Assembly: GCA_003427395.1 (NCBI GenBank)
Contig: BFEA01000020.1
Location: 741,507 to 783,678 of the forward strand
Direction: 5' to 3'
Length of the DNA: 42,172 nt
Source of the DNA: Chara braunii
Taxonomy: Eukaryota > Streptophyta > Charophyceae > Charales > Characeae
Positions 1-10,754 of the stretch are shown here, piece by piece. Under the pieces are notes generated by a model, which saw only the letters and a program-made list of their open reading frames with translations, searched no databases and was not told where the DNA came from. The position numbers and the translations under genes were made by a program. Each line of letters begins with the position of its first letter. Within the stretch, counting starts at the first letter, position 1.

Positions 1-72
<72 letters not shown>
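1..72. repeat. (AG)n microsatellite at left edge
   Basis: A pure AG dinucleotide run occupies the first 72 bases. The same dinucleotide, as CT, closes the window at its right end, so both edges look like assembly breakpoints in microsatellites. No function is inferred. Confidence 0.95.
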
Positions 73-76
<4 letters not shown>

Positions 77-112
77 ACTGAGGTTGGAATATAAAGATGT
101 TCAAAAGGGCCC

Positions 113-188
113 AAGAGGGCTAGCTCAGTTGGTTGAGCACATAAGTGGCATTCAGGAGGCTGTGGGTTCGATTCCCCACGTCGTCCAT
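113..188 (+). repeat. tRNA-like head of a possible SINE
   Basis: An A-box-like stretch (TAGCTCAGTTGG at 121-132) and a B-box (GGTTCGATTCC, about 165-175) have the spacing of a tRNA gene. The T-arm stem GTGGG/CCCAC is present with one extra base in the loop. The flanking bases at the two ends do not pair into a 7 bp acceptor stem, and no convincing anticodon arm is seen. This fits a decayed tRNA-derived SINE head better than a working tRNA gene. The body after position 190 is unrecognised and no A-tail is evident. Confidence 0.4.
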
Positions 189-1958
189 TCCATCCCTGCG
201 ACCTCCTGGGGGCATGCAACGGGTTCACCAGCTGAGAAAGTTGGGTTGAGCCTCTTGGTTTGTAAGGAGGTGGTGTTCTAACCTTCTAGCCAGCACCAGG
301 TGTTAGGAGCTGGGGTACTGCTTCCCGCGAAGAGCAGAGTTATGTAAGGCTGGGGTGTAGAGAGCATGTAGACCCATAACCTTAGGATAGCCTAGGCTTA
401 GCTACTGAATTTAAGGTCCTGTGTTCTCCTGGTTCATTGTCGCTTGGCCCGTTGTCTGTGCTCGGTTGCCTTGGGGTGTTGTGCCGGGTTTGCTAGTATA
501 CAGGGGAGGTAGCTGGAGTGAGGAAAATACAGAAGAATTTGAGAGAAGAAAAAAGTATAGCAAATAATATGAGGAGAAAACAGACTGTACTTTTCTTCTT
601 ATATAAAAGACAAAACAAAAGATGTTTAAAGAACAGAACGATTTACGAGACCAAATGAGAAAAATTTGAAACGGATAATAATGGATGTTGTAGAATATTT
701 GAACATATTTGACTTACAGGAAGCGAAAGAACACCAGTTCAATTGAGAAGCGGAAGAACTAAAACATGAAACCATTTACCGGGACCTGATGCCTGGCAGG
801 TGCTGGCCTGTCGGGGTCCAGCTTCTGTCCTGTCCGTCAAGGTGTGTAGAATGAAAGGTTTTGATTATTTCAATTTGGAAAGTAAACTGGAAAAGAAATA
901 TGCTGGGCTAAATACTAAAATTTGAATATGACCATAGACTGGGGATGCTGAGGGTGGCTGCAAAATTTCTTTGCTGTTTTGGCAAAAGTAAAAGGGTAGA
1001 AGAAGGAAACAGAATCCCTATCAGCCCTACTACCCTGTCCGCAACCCCACCAAAGCCGACAGATTCGTTTTGGGAATAAGCTCGGACATGGGCTGCATTT
1101 GTGCAACTCAAAGTAGCACCAAAATGATCCATGGCTGAAAGGATTTTTCTCTATTTTCATATAGAATGCGCGGGACTGGTCTTGGCCGGTCAATCTGTGT
1201 GGAAGTCCCAACGGGAGGGCATGGCTATATGGGCATACAATAAGGCATGAAGAGAAGGAAAAAAGCGGAATAACTCCATGGCTCTCCCAAAAAATGAATT
1301 TAATGAGCCCCATAACCATCAAGTGACTGGTTAGCAGCCCTGTTAAACACACCATTTTAGAGTCCACCCCTTTTGAAAACAAGAAATAAAAGATCTCACC
1401 CAGTTTTAAACCACCAGTACGATTCCCAGCTATTTTTTCAGAGTTGTGGCTTTCATGCTGGTGCAGTTTTTGGGGCTTGGCCTCTCAAGCAGTTTGGCTG
1501 GCGGCCCTAGCTAAAAGGGGTGCAGCAGTTGATTGATCTAATCTATAACCAATACTACAATTCTTAATGGCCGCGTGTCCTGTGCACTGGCGGACTATGC
1601 GGCTGTGGCCGTTGGATGTTAGTTGGAGTGTTTATGAGGTGAGTCCTTCGATGTGTTGCGGTTTTCTACATTGTACGATTGCATTTTTTGTGTCAGAATG
1701 TGTCAGATGCATGTGCATTTTCGAGAGGGCGAAGGTTTTGAGCCTACGAGAGGTAAAGGGGTCGTGGGGAGTAAATGTTTCTTCTTGTAGGCCTGGCTAA
1801 GATTGATGTTCTGGCCGTGGCGCTTGTTTTGGACCTGTAATAGTTTGTCGGAAGCTTTTCTTTTGTTTCCAAGCGTGATTGTTCAAGCCGTCCGACGATT
1901 GTTTTTTCCTTTTTCGCTGCATGGTCGTTTTTTCTTTTGCCGCCATGCAGCCGCTATA
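189..1958. other. No recognisable gene
   Basis: This stretch has only short open frames in all six frames, none with a recognisable domain. Base composition is mixed, with an A-rich patch at 520-780. Part of it (from about 1560) may belong to the foldback element that follows. I see no RNA gene. Confidence 0.5.
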
Positions 1959-2206
1959 GGTCCATGCACGATGGGCCGCGTCATCCTGGGGCTGTTTTCA
2001 GCTTATCTCTGGACATGATTGTGGTCAGCTGCAGGTGTGGCTGTACAATCTCCAAAGAAGGACAATGGCCTTGAGATTGTGCAGCTGCACCTGTATGCAC
2101 CTGACCACAATTACGTCCAGAGATATGTTAAAAAAAGCCCTAGGATGCGGAGGCCCAAGATATGTTGGAGAAGCCCTAGGATGAGGAGGCCCGTTGTGCA
2201 TGGACC
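1959..2206. repeat. Foldback element (inverted repeat)
   Basis: The left arm 1959-2052 begins GGTCCATGCAC and the right arm 2073-2206 ends GTGCATGGACC. The arms are imperfect reverse complements around a loop of about 20 nt. The right arm is longer because a unit of about 35 bp containing AAGCCCTAGGATG is duplicated (2136 and 2171). A related stretch recurs near 38460-38520, so this is probably a dispersed MITE-type or foldback element. Confidence 0.7.
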
Positions 2207-2297
2207 TTTTGCAGTTGCAACGCGGCACACAAAAATGAAAGAGACGTGCAAATAAAGGGCCTCGATAATTAAAGAAAACGAGAAAAGAAAAAAGAAA

Positions 2298-2379
2298 GGG
2301 CCTTGCTCCACTACTTTCAACATGCGCAAAGAACAAAAAATATTACGGTGTGACTTTGGTGAGTAGTGGAGCAAGGTCC
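2298..2379. mobile_element. Short MITE-like foldback, family A
   Basis: Terminal inverted repeats GGGCCTTGCTCCACTACT (2298-2315) and AGTAGTGGAGCAAGGTCC (2362-2379) enclose about 45 bp. Related ends occur at 32530-32810 and 38540-38660. No coding capacity. Target-site duplications were not resolved. Confidence 0.6.
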
Positions 2380-2650
2380 AGTGAGAGTCAGCCTCGCAAT
2401 GGCTGTGAAGGGGTGAAGAACAAGTAGGTGGGGGAAATACTTGGAACAAAGGCCCAAATCATTTAAGTGAGCTCGCAGATTGCTACAAATGTTCACCGTG
2501 GCATGCTGGCGCACACACACACGGCCAAACTGACATGCGCCGACAGGGAGGGAAGGAGATAGCATGCACATGCGCTAGAGAGAGAGAGAGGTGCCTGCTA
2601 GTGTTGGGATGGCCGTCAAGACAGATCCGTAGGATGTGATCACGGGGGAG

Positions 2651-2663
2651 GTGTGTGTGTGTG

Positions 2664-2736
<73 letters not shown>
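2651..2736. repeat. (GT)n(GA)n compound microsatellite
   Basis: A short GT run is followed by about 35 GA units. Open frames across it encode alternating Arg-Glu and are artefacts of the repeat. Confidence 0.95.
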
Positions 2737-2738
<2 letters not shown>

Positions 2739-3149
2739 GCAAAGGTGGCACTCGGGTATGGCTGTGTCTCAGCTCAAGAGAGTTTTCGAGGGTGTAAAGA
2801 TGGGAGAGAGAGAGGGAGCGAGAGATCCACGCAATCTCTCTTATGAGACCTAGCTAATGGGGTCGACGACCTAACTGGGCTGCCTGACCTACTGGCTTTA
2901 TGTGACCTACCACCGTAGTGCTACCGAAGTGCGGCCCAGGGGTCTCTCTCTCTCTCCCCCCTAGCGATCTACTGTGCTGCTTTGCCTAGGCGACCCACCG
3001 TGCGACATGTGATGTGCATAGGTGCTGGCGACTTGACTTGGGCCTCTCTTTCGCCCCCCTCTCTCTCTCTCGCTCACTACGTGCTTTAGTGAACTTGTTG
3101 CTTCCTGATTCGTTAGCTTCCTACCTGATTTGCGAGCTTGGTGCTACCT

Positions 3150-3400
3150 GATTCATGAGGTTGGTGCTACGAGCTATGCTACGTGAATTTTCCTAAGCTT
3201 CGTGAGGTGTGTGCTACGTGAATTTTCCTGAGGTTCGTGAGGTTGGTGCTACGTGAATTTTCCTGCGTGGTACGTGGACTCCGACATGGCTTACTGCAAC
3301 GTCTGCTTGAGTCAATCTACTTTTGAGGAAACGTGAACTTCGACGTGGCTTACTGCAACTTGTGCTTGAGGCATTGTCTACTTTCGTGGAACTTGGATGG
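3150..3400. repeat. Two short tandem repeats
   Basis: A unit of about 35 bp containing ACGTGAATTTTCCT starts at 3181, 3216 and 3251. It is followed by two copies of a 59 bp unit that share GGCTTACTGCAAC (starting about 3272 and 3331). The rest of 2740-3500 contains no recognisable gene. Confidence 0.75.
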
Positions 3401-4257
3401 CTCTGCTAAATCATGCTCGAAATAGGGCTTGTCGGCATGGCTGAGTAAAGTGAGTCTCTCCTAATTTCGGCCGCCTGATCTCGGCCTGATCTCCGCCTGA
3501 TCTCCGTTTGACCTCCTCATCTCCGCCCTATCTCCTACCTCCCTCCTCCCTCCACATTCCTTCTCCTATACCTCCCTCCTCCCTCCACATTCCTTCTCCT
3601 ATCCACCTGCGCCTGACCTCCTCCCTGCCTCCTCCCTCGCCCCTCCGCCCTCGCCCCTCCGCCCTCCCTCCTCCGCCCTCCCTCCTCCGCCCTCCCTCCT
3701 CCGCCCTCCCTCCTCTCTCGCTCATTCCTTCCTCGGCCATTCCTTCTCCCTCTGCCATCGTTTCTCCCTCCATTCTTCCTTTCATCGGCCGCCACTTCTC
3801 CCTCCCTCCTTCCTCCCTTGGGCGTTCCCTCTCGACCCCCCTTCCCGCCCTTCCTCCTCTCGCGGACCTCCCTCCATCTTTCCTTCCTTAGCCCTCTGCC
3901 TTCCCTCCTTCCTTTCTACCTTCTTCGCGTGCAGTCTAGCGGGTTCATTTCGTTTTGATTTTACCCAATGGACAATGCCTTAGCCCTCTGCCTTCCCTCC
4001 TTTGACGTGGTACCCTCCCTCCTCCTCCCTCGCCGCAGACCAACTCCCTCTTTCGTCCTGCCAGCTCGCCTCCCTGCTCCAACCCGCTATAGTCATCCCT
4101 CCGGCCATAACCTTCCTCTCCCTCCCCTCCTCTCCATTGCTTCCTTCCTCTCCGTTTTTCATCACCTCCCACTCCCCCCGTCCACCATAGGCTCCCTCCC
4201 TCCTCCAGCATAGCCTTCCTCCTCCCTCCTCCCTCCTCCCTCCTCCCTCCTCCCTCC

Positions 4258-4295
4258 CTGTCTCTTATACACATCTAGATGTGTATAAGAGACAG
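4258..4295. other. Nextera/Tn5 mosaic-end junction adapter (artefact)
   Basis: A perfect 38 bp palindrome is made of the 19 bp Tn5 mosaic end CTGTCTCTTATACACATCT and its reverse complement joined directly. This is the circularisation junction of Nextera mate-pair libraries. It is library DNA, not genomic. Sequence on its two sides may have been brought together artificially. Confidence 0.95.
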
Positions 4296-5292
4296 GATCG
4301 TCTCCCTCCCTTGCTCTTCTCCCTCCTCCCTCCTCCCTCCTTTCACGTAGGGTCCCCATCCCCTCCTCCCCTCAACCACCTCCCTCCTTGTGCCATAGCC
4401 TCCCCTCGTCCCTCCCGCCATAGCTTCCCTCCTCCCTCCTTCGACGAGGTACCCTTCCCTTCTCCCTCCTTGGATGTGGTACCCTCTCGGCATATCGCCT
4501 CCCTCCTCCCTGCCGCTGTAGTCCCTTCTCCGCCATAGCCTCCCTCCTCCCTCCTGGCATAATCTCCATCCTGCCAGACTGACTCCCACCTCCCTCCCAC
4601 CAGAGCCCTCCTTCCTCTCTCTCGCCAGATTGCCTCCCTCCTCCCTACCGCTATAGTCCTCCCCCCCCGCTATAGCCTCCCTCCTCCCTCCTGCCATAAT
4701 CTTTCTCCCGCTAGACTGACTCGCTCCTCCCTCCCACCATTGCCCTCCCTCCTCCCTCCTGCTAGTCCTCTCCGCTTCCCCAGCCATAGCTCCCTCCTCG
4801 CTCCCGCTCTAAATCTCCCTCCCACCAGACTGCCTCGGTCATCCCTCCCGGTAGATCGCCTCCCTCCTTGTCCGCCATACCTCCTCTCCTCCATCCTCCC
4901 TTCATCTTTACAAAAAAAAAATAAAAAAAATTCACCACTAGGCCCTGGCCCCCTCCCACCTCCCTCCCTCCATGCCAGTCTCCCTTCCGCCACAGTCTAC
5001 CCCCTGCTTCCTCTTCTTGCATCAGTCTCACTCCATCCCTCTCTCCTCCCTTCACAGCAGTCTCCTCCACTATAGTCTCCCTCCCCCTGCCAGTCTTCTT
5101 TTTATACCCCATCAAGCTATTCTTCTTCTTCCTCTTCTTCTTTTGGTCCTTCTTCCTCCCTCCTTCCAATCTCCATAGACTTCCTTCTCCGCCACATCAT
5201 AGCCTCCCTCCTTTGACGTGGCATGTCAGCCTGACTCTGCGAATATATGTATATTTTCTTCACATCAACCTGTTCTTCTTTTTCTGCTTCCT

Positions 5293-5478
5293 TTTCTTCT
5301 TCTTCTTCTTCTTCTTCTTCTTCTTCTTCTTCTTCTTCTTCTTCTTCTTCTTCTTCTTCTTCTTCTTCTTCTTCTTCTTCTTCTCTTCTGCTTCTTCTTC
5401 TTTCTTCTTCTTCTTCTTCTTCTTCTTCTTCTTCTTCTTCTTCTTCTTCTTCTTCTTCTTCTTCTTCTTCTTCTTCTT
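5293..5478. repeat. (CTT)n microsatellite, first block
   Basis: A long CTT/TTC trinucleotide run with a short interruption around 5383-5402. Frames through it encode poly-Ser, poly-Leu, poly-Phe, poly-Glu, poly-Lys or poly-Arg and are not genes. Confidence 0.95.
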
Positions 5479-5605
5479 TGTCCCACCTCACAGTCTCGTT
5501 AGACTCCCTCCTTCACCACCATAGCCTCCCTCTTCTTCTTCNTTCTTCTTTGTCCCACCTCACAGTCTCGTTAGACTCCCTCCTTCACCACCATAGCCTC
5601 CCTCT

Positions 5606-5613
<8 letters not shown>
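5471..5613. other. 71 bp exact duplication across a single N (assembly join)
   Basis: Bases 5471-5541 are repeated exactly at 5543-5613, separated by one N at 5542. This is the pattern of two contig ends that overlap but were scaffolded with a gap instead of merged. It is most simply an assembly artefact. Confidence 0.85.
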
Positions 5614-5637
<24 letters not shown>

Positions 5638-5698
5638 TTCTTCTTCTTCTTCTTCTTCTTCTTCTTCTTCTTCTTCTTCTTCTTCTTCTTCTTCTTCT
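5604..5698. repeat. (CTT)n microsatellite, second block
   Basis: A second CTT run just after the scaffold join. It may be the same genomic repeat as the first block if the two contig ends overlap. Confidence 0.9.
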
Positions 5699-6047
5699 AC
5701 TTCGTCCCACCTCGCAGTCTCCATAGACTCCCTCCTTCACCACCATAGCCTCCCTCTGTTGATGTGGCATTGTGTCAGGCTGTCAGCTTGACTCTGCGAT
5801 TTTTTTTCCCCACATCACACTGTTCTTCTTCTTCTTCCTTCTTTTCTCTCTTCTTATTCTTCTCCCCCTCGTCATTCGCTAACCTTGTGCAAAATGGCAT
5901 CTTCATGCGCGGCAGGCACTTCGAGGGGGAAGGAGGTGGCAGTCGGACTCTGCGGCCACGCATGAAGGAACCATTTCTGCCACAGCCTGAGGCAAGGCAG
6001 TTGCAGCTGTAGGTGACGAAGGTGGCACAACACTGGCATTCAAGTGG

Positions 6048-9000
6048 GTGATGCAGGGGCAGATGGTCCCACCATTGTCCAAGGGACGGTCCAGAGTGAA
6101 GTGGAATCTGTGCGGCGCAGATTGGGTTGCGTCGTACAGGCATGTGTGGCCACACTTCACGAGGAAAACGAATCCATGCCCTGTGCGTTATCTCCGGGTC
6201 GTGTTCTTGACGCAAGTGTGGCCGCATTTCACGCGGAAAATGAATCCATGCCCCGGGCGTCATCCAGAGATGCTTCACATCCTTGCTGCGAAGGGGCATA
6301 CTATTGAGTGCCAAAAGCCGTTGGGGCTCATCCAATTGTATTGGATGGAGCACAACATCCCCCTGGGCGGTTTGATTCCCACAATTCCGGAGGAGGAGGA
6401 GGAGGCACAAGGGGACACATTGGATGAGTTCATAGTGCGACCGACAACACGACGGAGAAGGACGGCGCCAACCGCGGAAGTTGATGAAGAGGCAGGAGAG
6501 GGGGTCGTGGAAGAAGGTGGTGGAATGCCGGGGACGTCTACACAAGGATCTGCTGCAGGCCAGAAATCCGGGAATTTGACACAAGCGTCAATCAAAAGGT
6601 GGGCAACCAACGATTCACAACGAAGATTGGATGCACCTTTTCTGACACAGCGCCCGGTTAAACTACGAATAGACGAAAGAGACACAGGAGCTGCATGATT
6701 TGTACCTTGAGTTGGGGGAGAAAAAGGGGTGGGTGAAGATGCCTTCCTTGGAGGTCATCCGAATTGTTGTGTTGGACATCATCTACAACAAGGTGCAGAA
6801 AGACATGCGCCCATTGAAAACAAAGCGGGATAACACAGGCTGCACCCTCCTCACTGATGGATGCACAGGTCGAAGGCACAAACCTTTGATGAACTTCATC
6901 GGGCCTGGCGAGAGCGGTGCAATTGTCCTGAAGGTCGTGGATGTGTCGAAGAAGAAGAAAAAGAAGACCACAGTGGCTTCGGCGATGATGTGGGAGCAGG
7001 TCATCAGGGACATTGGGGTGCATCGGTTGATGAAATCTGCATAGACAATGCTGAAGTCAACAAGCAAGCTGCGCGGATCCTGCCAAGGCGCACAGATAGT
7101 GACATATCAAGCATTCCATGGGTCCCATGCGCAGCTCAGTGCTTGAACTCGTTGATGAAGAATATATGTGCATGAAGAGGATATCCACACCGCCGGCCTT
7201 TACTAGGTGCGCTGAACTTTCCAGGGAGTTGACCTTGATTTTGCCCACAGACGTCCGGTTTGCTTCCCCATACATGATGATGAACTGGTTTTGGGGAATG
7301 TGTGTGCTAGAGGAGATGGTGGAGGGGGGGTGGAGGCAGTTGAGATGAGAGCATGAGGAAAGATCAGGACAAGTCCGATCTGACGTACCAGACTGTTATT
7401 GTGCCAGAGTGGTGGAAGAAGATGCGCACAATTTTGGATGTGTTGGAACCTATATACGAGTTGTTAAGGAAGATGGACGGCAACGGCACAGCCCCCCCAA
7501 TTTTGGATGTGTTGGGCAAGCATCTCAAGACACTCACGCAGCTGACCAATGTTCAGCAGCGCTTGATCATGAAGGCAGTGAACCAGCGCACGAAGATGAC
7601 GAGGCAGCCTGTTCATGCAGCAAACTTTCTCCTCGACCCAAGGAGGAGAGATGGCAAGTGGTTGATCGACATGCACCTCCTGCTGGTCCAGAACACCCTC
7701 AAGTTCTTGTCCCAGTGCAAAGTGAAGGCCACTTGGGGGTGCAAGGAGCAGCTAGATCTGTGGGCAGACTTGCAAGCTTTCTACAGGGAGCCAACTGAGG
7801 ACATGTTGGTGAAGGATCCTATGACAGGGAAAGTGGTGGAGAGCTTGTCGATTGACTTCACGAAGTTTGACAGTTCCCTTGCTCAAATGATGGCCTCCAA
7901 ATGGTAATCTGCATGGGCCCTGTCATAAGAAGCCTCGGGACATTGTCGTGATGGTCACAGCGATGTGGAGCACTGCAACCCCTTGTGAAAGGAACTGGTC
8001 CTCTCTCGATCTTGTCCACGACAAGAGAGGCCCGTTATCTCCTGACAGCCTGGCCAAGTGATTGTGCATCCATTGGAATCTTCAGCTGCTGGACATCAAG
8101 AAGAAGAAGAGCATGGGAAGCTTGGCAGGGTACTTGGACATGTGGGCTGCATTCTTTGATGATGTGGAAGCACCACCAAATGATCCTGCAGCGTTGCCCA
8201 GAGCTGCAACTGCAGCAGACTTGAGTGATGATGAAGTGGCCTGTCAGTCAAATCTAACGAAGACTCCCCAAGCCAAGGTCCTGAAGCCGCAGGCCGTTGA
8301 TGAATTAAGCTCCTCGGACAACAGTGATGATGGGGCGAACCTTATTTGGAGAGACAAATGCAAGAACAAAAATGTTGTTGAAGTTGTTGACGACGGGAAA
8401 GGCAAGGCGCATATGGGTGTGGATGACGAGGGAAATGATATTGAGGAGAGCAAGGAAGACAACGAGAACTTTACCTTGCGGTCGCCAAGAGCGAGCGACA
8501 AGTCCGGCAATGACAACGAACTGGATACGACCTCACCCATAACGTGGAGCAGGGTCACCTCGATAGTGATCTGGAGTTCTTGCAGCCTCGGGGGATGGAC
8601 TTCAACGTAACCATCGGAGCGGACCTCGACTTCGATGATGACGCTGACAGGGCGAGGGCGCAGTCCCTTGCTCATGGTGATCGCACCCTTGTGGGACAAC
8701 GGATGTGAAAGGAAACAGCGAAACAAAGCGCTTTCCCACGGGGAGGATGAGCAATACAATGGTGGGAATGTGCAGATGTCTACCAGCGGAGGGGGTTTAG
8801 CAACAGCACCAGGAGGAAGGCAAGCAACGGAAACAACGAGAGGAAGTGCAGCAGCGGCAGCGAGAGGAAGGACTGCAGGAGCAACGAGGAAGGCCTGCAA
8901 CAGCAGATTGAAGAGTGAGTGGATGTGCTGTGGCAACAGCAGCATCAGCCAGAGCACGACGGACTGCTGCAGCAGCAGGAGCAGCAGCAAGAGGATGACC

Positions 9001-9551
9001 AGCAACACCAGCAGCAACAACAACAATGAGGACTGCAACCGCAGCAGCAGCAGTACAACGATGGGTTGCAGCATCAACAGCAGCAGCAGCAGGAGGAACA
9101 ACAAGGACTGCATCAGCAACAGACAAAGAAGGATGGACTGCAGCAGCATCGGCAGCAAGAGCACGATGGTCTGCAGCAGCAGTGAGAGCATGATCCACTG
9201 CAGCAGCAGCAAAAAGAAAATGGGAGTGCAACAGGAGTCGTTCGAGTGTACTCCAGGCGCCCACCAGGTGCCCAGTGCAGCAGCCATCCCGGGTGTGGTT
9301 CAAACCTTCCTTTCCCTGTGCAGGTCAAGGGCATGCAGCATGACAACGGTCTAAAAGTGGCAAGGAAAAGTACCCACTTCAGCCAGCAACATCAGTATGC
9401 GCTCCGGCCGGCGAGGATGGTGGTGAAGGGGGTGAGGTGCAAGAGCATGTCACTTGGGGGAGGAAGGTGCAAGGGGGCCCTACACTGGAACTGGACAATG
9501 TGGAGACTGGAGACACACCTGTCCAAGCAACCGAAGAGGAAGGCGGCGTAG
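6048..9551 (+). pseudogene. hAT-family transposase, decayed
   Basis: A multi-frame remnant of a hAT transposase. In order: a BED-finger-like segment (VKWNLCGADWV, 6090-6160); an acidic linker; a DUF659-type core containing GCTLLTDGCTGRRHKPLMNF (about 6838-6900), then CIDNAEVNKQAARIL and WVPCAAQCLN (7040-7150); an open segment 7353-7907; and the C-terminal dimerisation region with MWSTATPCERNWSSLDLVHD (from 7963) and IHWNLQLLDIKKKK. The reading shifts frame near 6699, 7020, 7180, 7350 and 7910, and an in-frame TGA lies at 8059-8061. The tail (8240-9240) is acidic, then glutamine-rich (CAG runs, with stops). Such an enzyme would cut and paste DNA in the nucleus, but this copy cannot be translated intact. 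Terminal inverted repeats were not identified. Confidence 0.85.
6144..6264 (+). repeat. 72 bp tandem duplication inside the BED-finger region
   Basis: A stretch of about 49 bp beginning GTGTGGCC occurs at 6144 and again at 6216, a period of 72 bp (24 codons). It repeats the peptide VWPHFTRKTNPCP / VWPHFTRKMNPCP. The frame is kept across the duplication. Confidence 0.8.
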
Positions 9552-9897
9552 AAGGCAAGGGTTGTGGAAGACAATTCAACCGATGCGGAAGAAAGTAGTG
9601 AGAGTGATGAAGTTGGTCGGGAAAGCAACTGGCGTAGAAGGCGAGGGTCGTGGAAGACGATCCAACCGTTGCGGAAGAAAGTAGTGAGAGTGATGAAGAT
9701 GGTTGGGAAAGCAACTGGCAATAGCCGCGTACAACAGCGGCACAGTGTGCCCCAATGTATGTGTGGGGGTTTACAGACAGGGCTAACCGGGGGAGGAAGT
9801 TGCAAGGGGCCTCTGCACTTGCGCTAATTCTTTTTATATTCTTTTCGTGTTATCACTGTTACCATGTAATGTCAACGGAGGCTTTCCTGTTGATTAG

Positions 9898-9933
9898 AAT
9901 TCATAAGACCTCTGAGTCTTTCGAACAGCTTCT
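9898..9933 (+). CDS. Possible mini-exon of the BAR gene
   Basis: After a plausible acceptor (CTTTCCTGTTGATTAG) there is a 36 nt block read as IHKTSESFEQLL, followed by a donor-like GTGAAT. It leaves two bases over, the phase needed if the next exon starts at 11675. The peptide loosely resembles the I-x-x-T-P-S-E-S-L-L-N-E-L stretch of plant BAR-domain proteins. The match is short and the next exon has a second possible start with another phase, so this is a suggestion only. Confidence 0.22.
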
Positions 9934-10089
9934 GTGAATCTGTGGGCTGCACTTATGTTGTTTTCAAGTTCTGATTCTTCAGAACATGACTTCGAGCTTT
10001 CTTGCATTGTTGCTTGAAAGAAGGGAGAGGGGGGGGGGCGAAGTGGGGTTGCTTTGAGTTTGCTCGCATGAGCTTGCTACCATTGCGGA

Positions 10090-10187
10090 TTGAAATCATA
10101 GGGAGCAGCAGACTCAGCCTGAGTGCTGACTCAAACTTAAGTTTCAGTCCGCACTCAGACACAGTCTGCTGCTCCCCATGATTTCAA
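10090..10187. repeat. 98 bp imperfect palindrome
   Basis: The arms are centred between 10138 and 10139 (AAACTTAAGTTT core) and extend symmetrically to TTGAAAT at 10090 and ATTTCAA at 10187, with only scattered mismatches. The right arm overlaps the first unit of the following tandem repeat. It could extrude as a cruciform or be transcribed as a hairpin. Confidence 0.85.
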
Positions 10188-10370
10188 GCAGCAAACTCTT
10201 AAGCGAATCAGTCCCACTCGTCCACACTAAGACACAGTCTGCTGCTCCCCGTGATTTCAAGCAGCAAACTCTAACCGAGTCAGTACTGCTGGTCCACACT
10301 CAGACACAGTCTGCTGCTCCCTGTGATTTCCAGCAGCAAACTCTAAGCGAGTCAGTCCCACTGTTGACGA
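10148..10370. repeat. 72-73 bp tandem repeat, three copies
   Basis: CAGTCTGCTGCTCC begins at 10162, 10235 and 10307, and each unit continues through ATTTCAAGCAGCAAACTC and a GAGTCAGT-like stretch. The open frame across it is an effect of the near-multiple-of-three period. Confidence 0.85.
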
Positions 10371-10480
10371 CTGCCACGCCAGCACGCACGTCGGGATCGG
10401 GTCTTCTCGCCGGCAAGTCTGTTCCACGTCAGCATTCCATGTCAGCATCACTGGCGGTCGTCGTTGATGTTAGGAGTACA

Positions 10481-10494
10481 GCTCCGATACCAAA
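10481..10494 (-). other. Retrotransposon primer-binding site and LTR edge
   Basis: Read on the minus strand, TTTGGTATCGGAGC differs at one position from the common plant initiator-Met tRNA primer site TGGTATCAGAGC. It is preceded by TTGCA, a possible LTR end. The same 20 bases recur exactly at 18677-18696. The LTR would then extend rightwards from 10495. Its other end was not found. Confidence 0.5.
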
Positions 10495-10754
10495 TTGCAA
10501 TGAACCCAGATCGTGAAGGCACTTGTCAACAGTGCAAGCCCAGATGAATGTCAACCTGCTGAGGATTATCAATAATAAAAATCATGTTCAGATAGAATGA
10601 GATGGGATAGTCATACACAGACGAAGGAGAGAGGAGGGAGATTAGACAAAGGAGAGGAATAAATAACAAGGCCCATTCGTGCTTCGGGCTTCCTCATCGA
10701 TCAACACGTCAGGTAATCAATAGTCTGAACACACATCTAAAGTTCTATTCCAGT

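Larger units (their letters stand above)
3500..5870. repeat. 2.4 kb polypyrimidine tract
   Basis: The + strand is overwhelmingly C and T, built from imperfect CCTCCCTCCT units with a recurrent GCCATAGCCTCCCTCCTCCC motif, then CTT trinucleotide runs. All open frames here are low-complexity (Arg/Glu/Gly on one strand, Pro/Ser/Leu on the other) and are not genes. The tract contains an adapter sequence (4258) and a gap (5542), so its length and order are unreliable. A shorter related CT-rich tract lies at 33335-33595. Confidence 0.9.

Noticed and set aside
4275-4787. 170-codon Gly/Arg/Glu-rich frame
   Set aside because: Low-complexity reading of the polypyrimidine tract, beginning inside the adapter sequence.
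5117-5770. Poly-Glu, poly-Arg, poly-Ser and poly-Leu frames
   Set aside because: Translations of the CTT microsatellite and an unresolved gap.
5775-6584. 269-codon minus-strand open frame
   Set aside because: It is antisense to the hAT transposase remnant, whose recognisable domains are all on the + strand.
8797-9303. 168-codon minus-strand frame rich in Ala/Val/Cys
   Set aside because: Antisense reading of the CAG-rich tail of the hAT remnant.
10148-10370. Tandem units considered as a CRISPR array
   Set aside because: Whole 72 bp units are repeated, with no short constant repeat and unique spacers, and the setting is eukaryotic.
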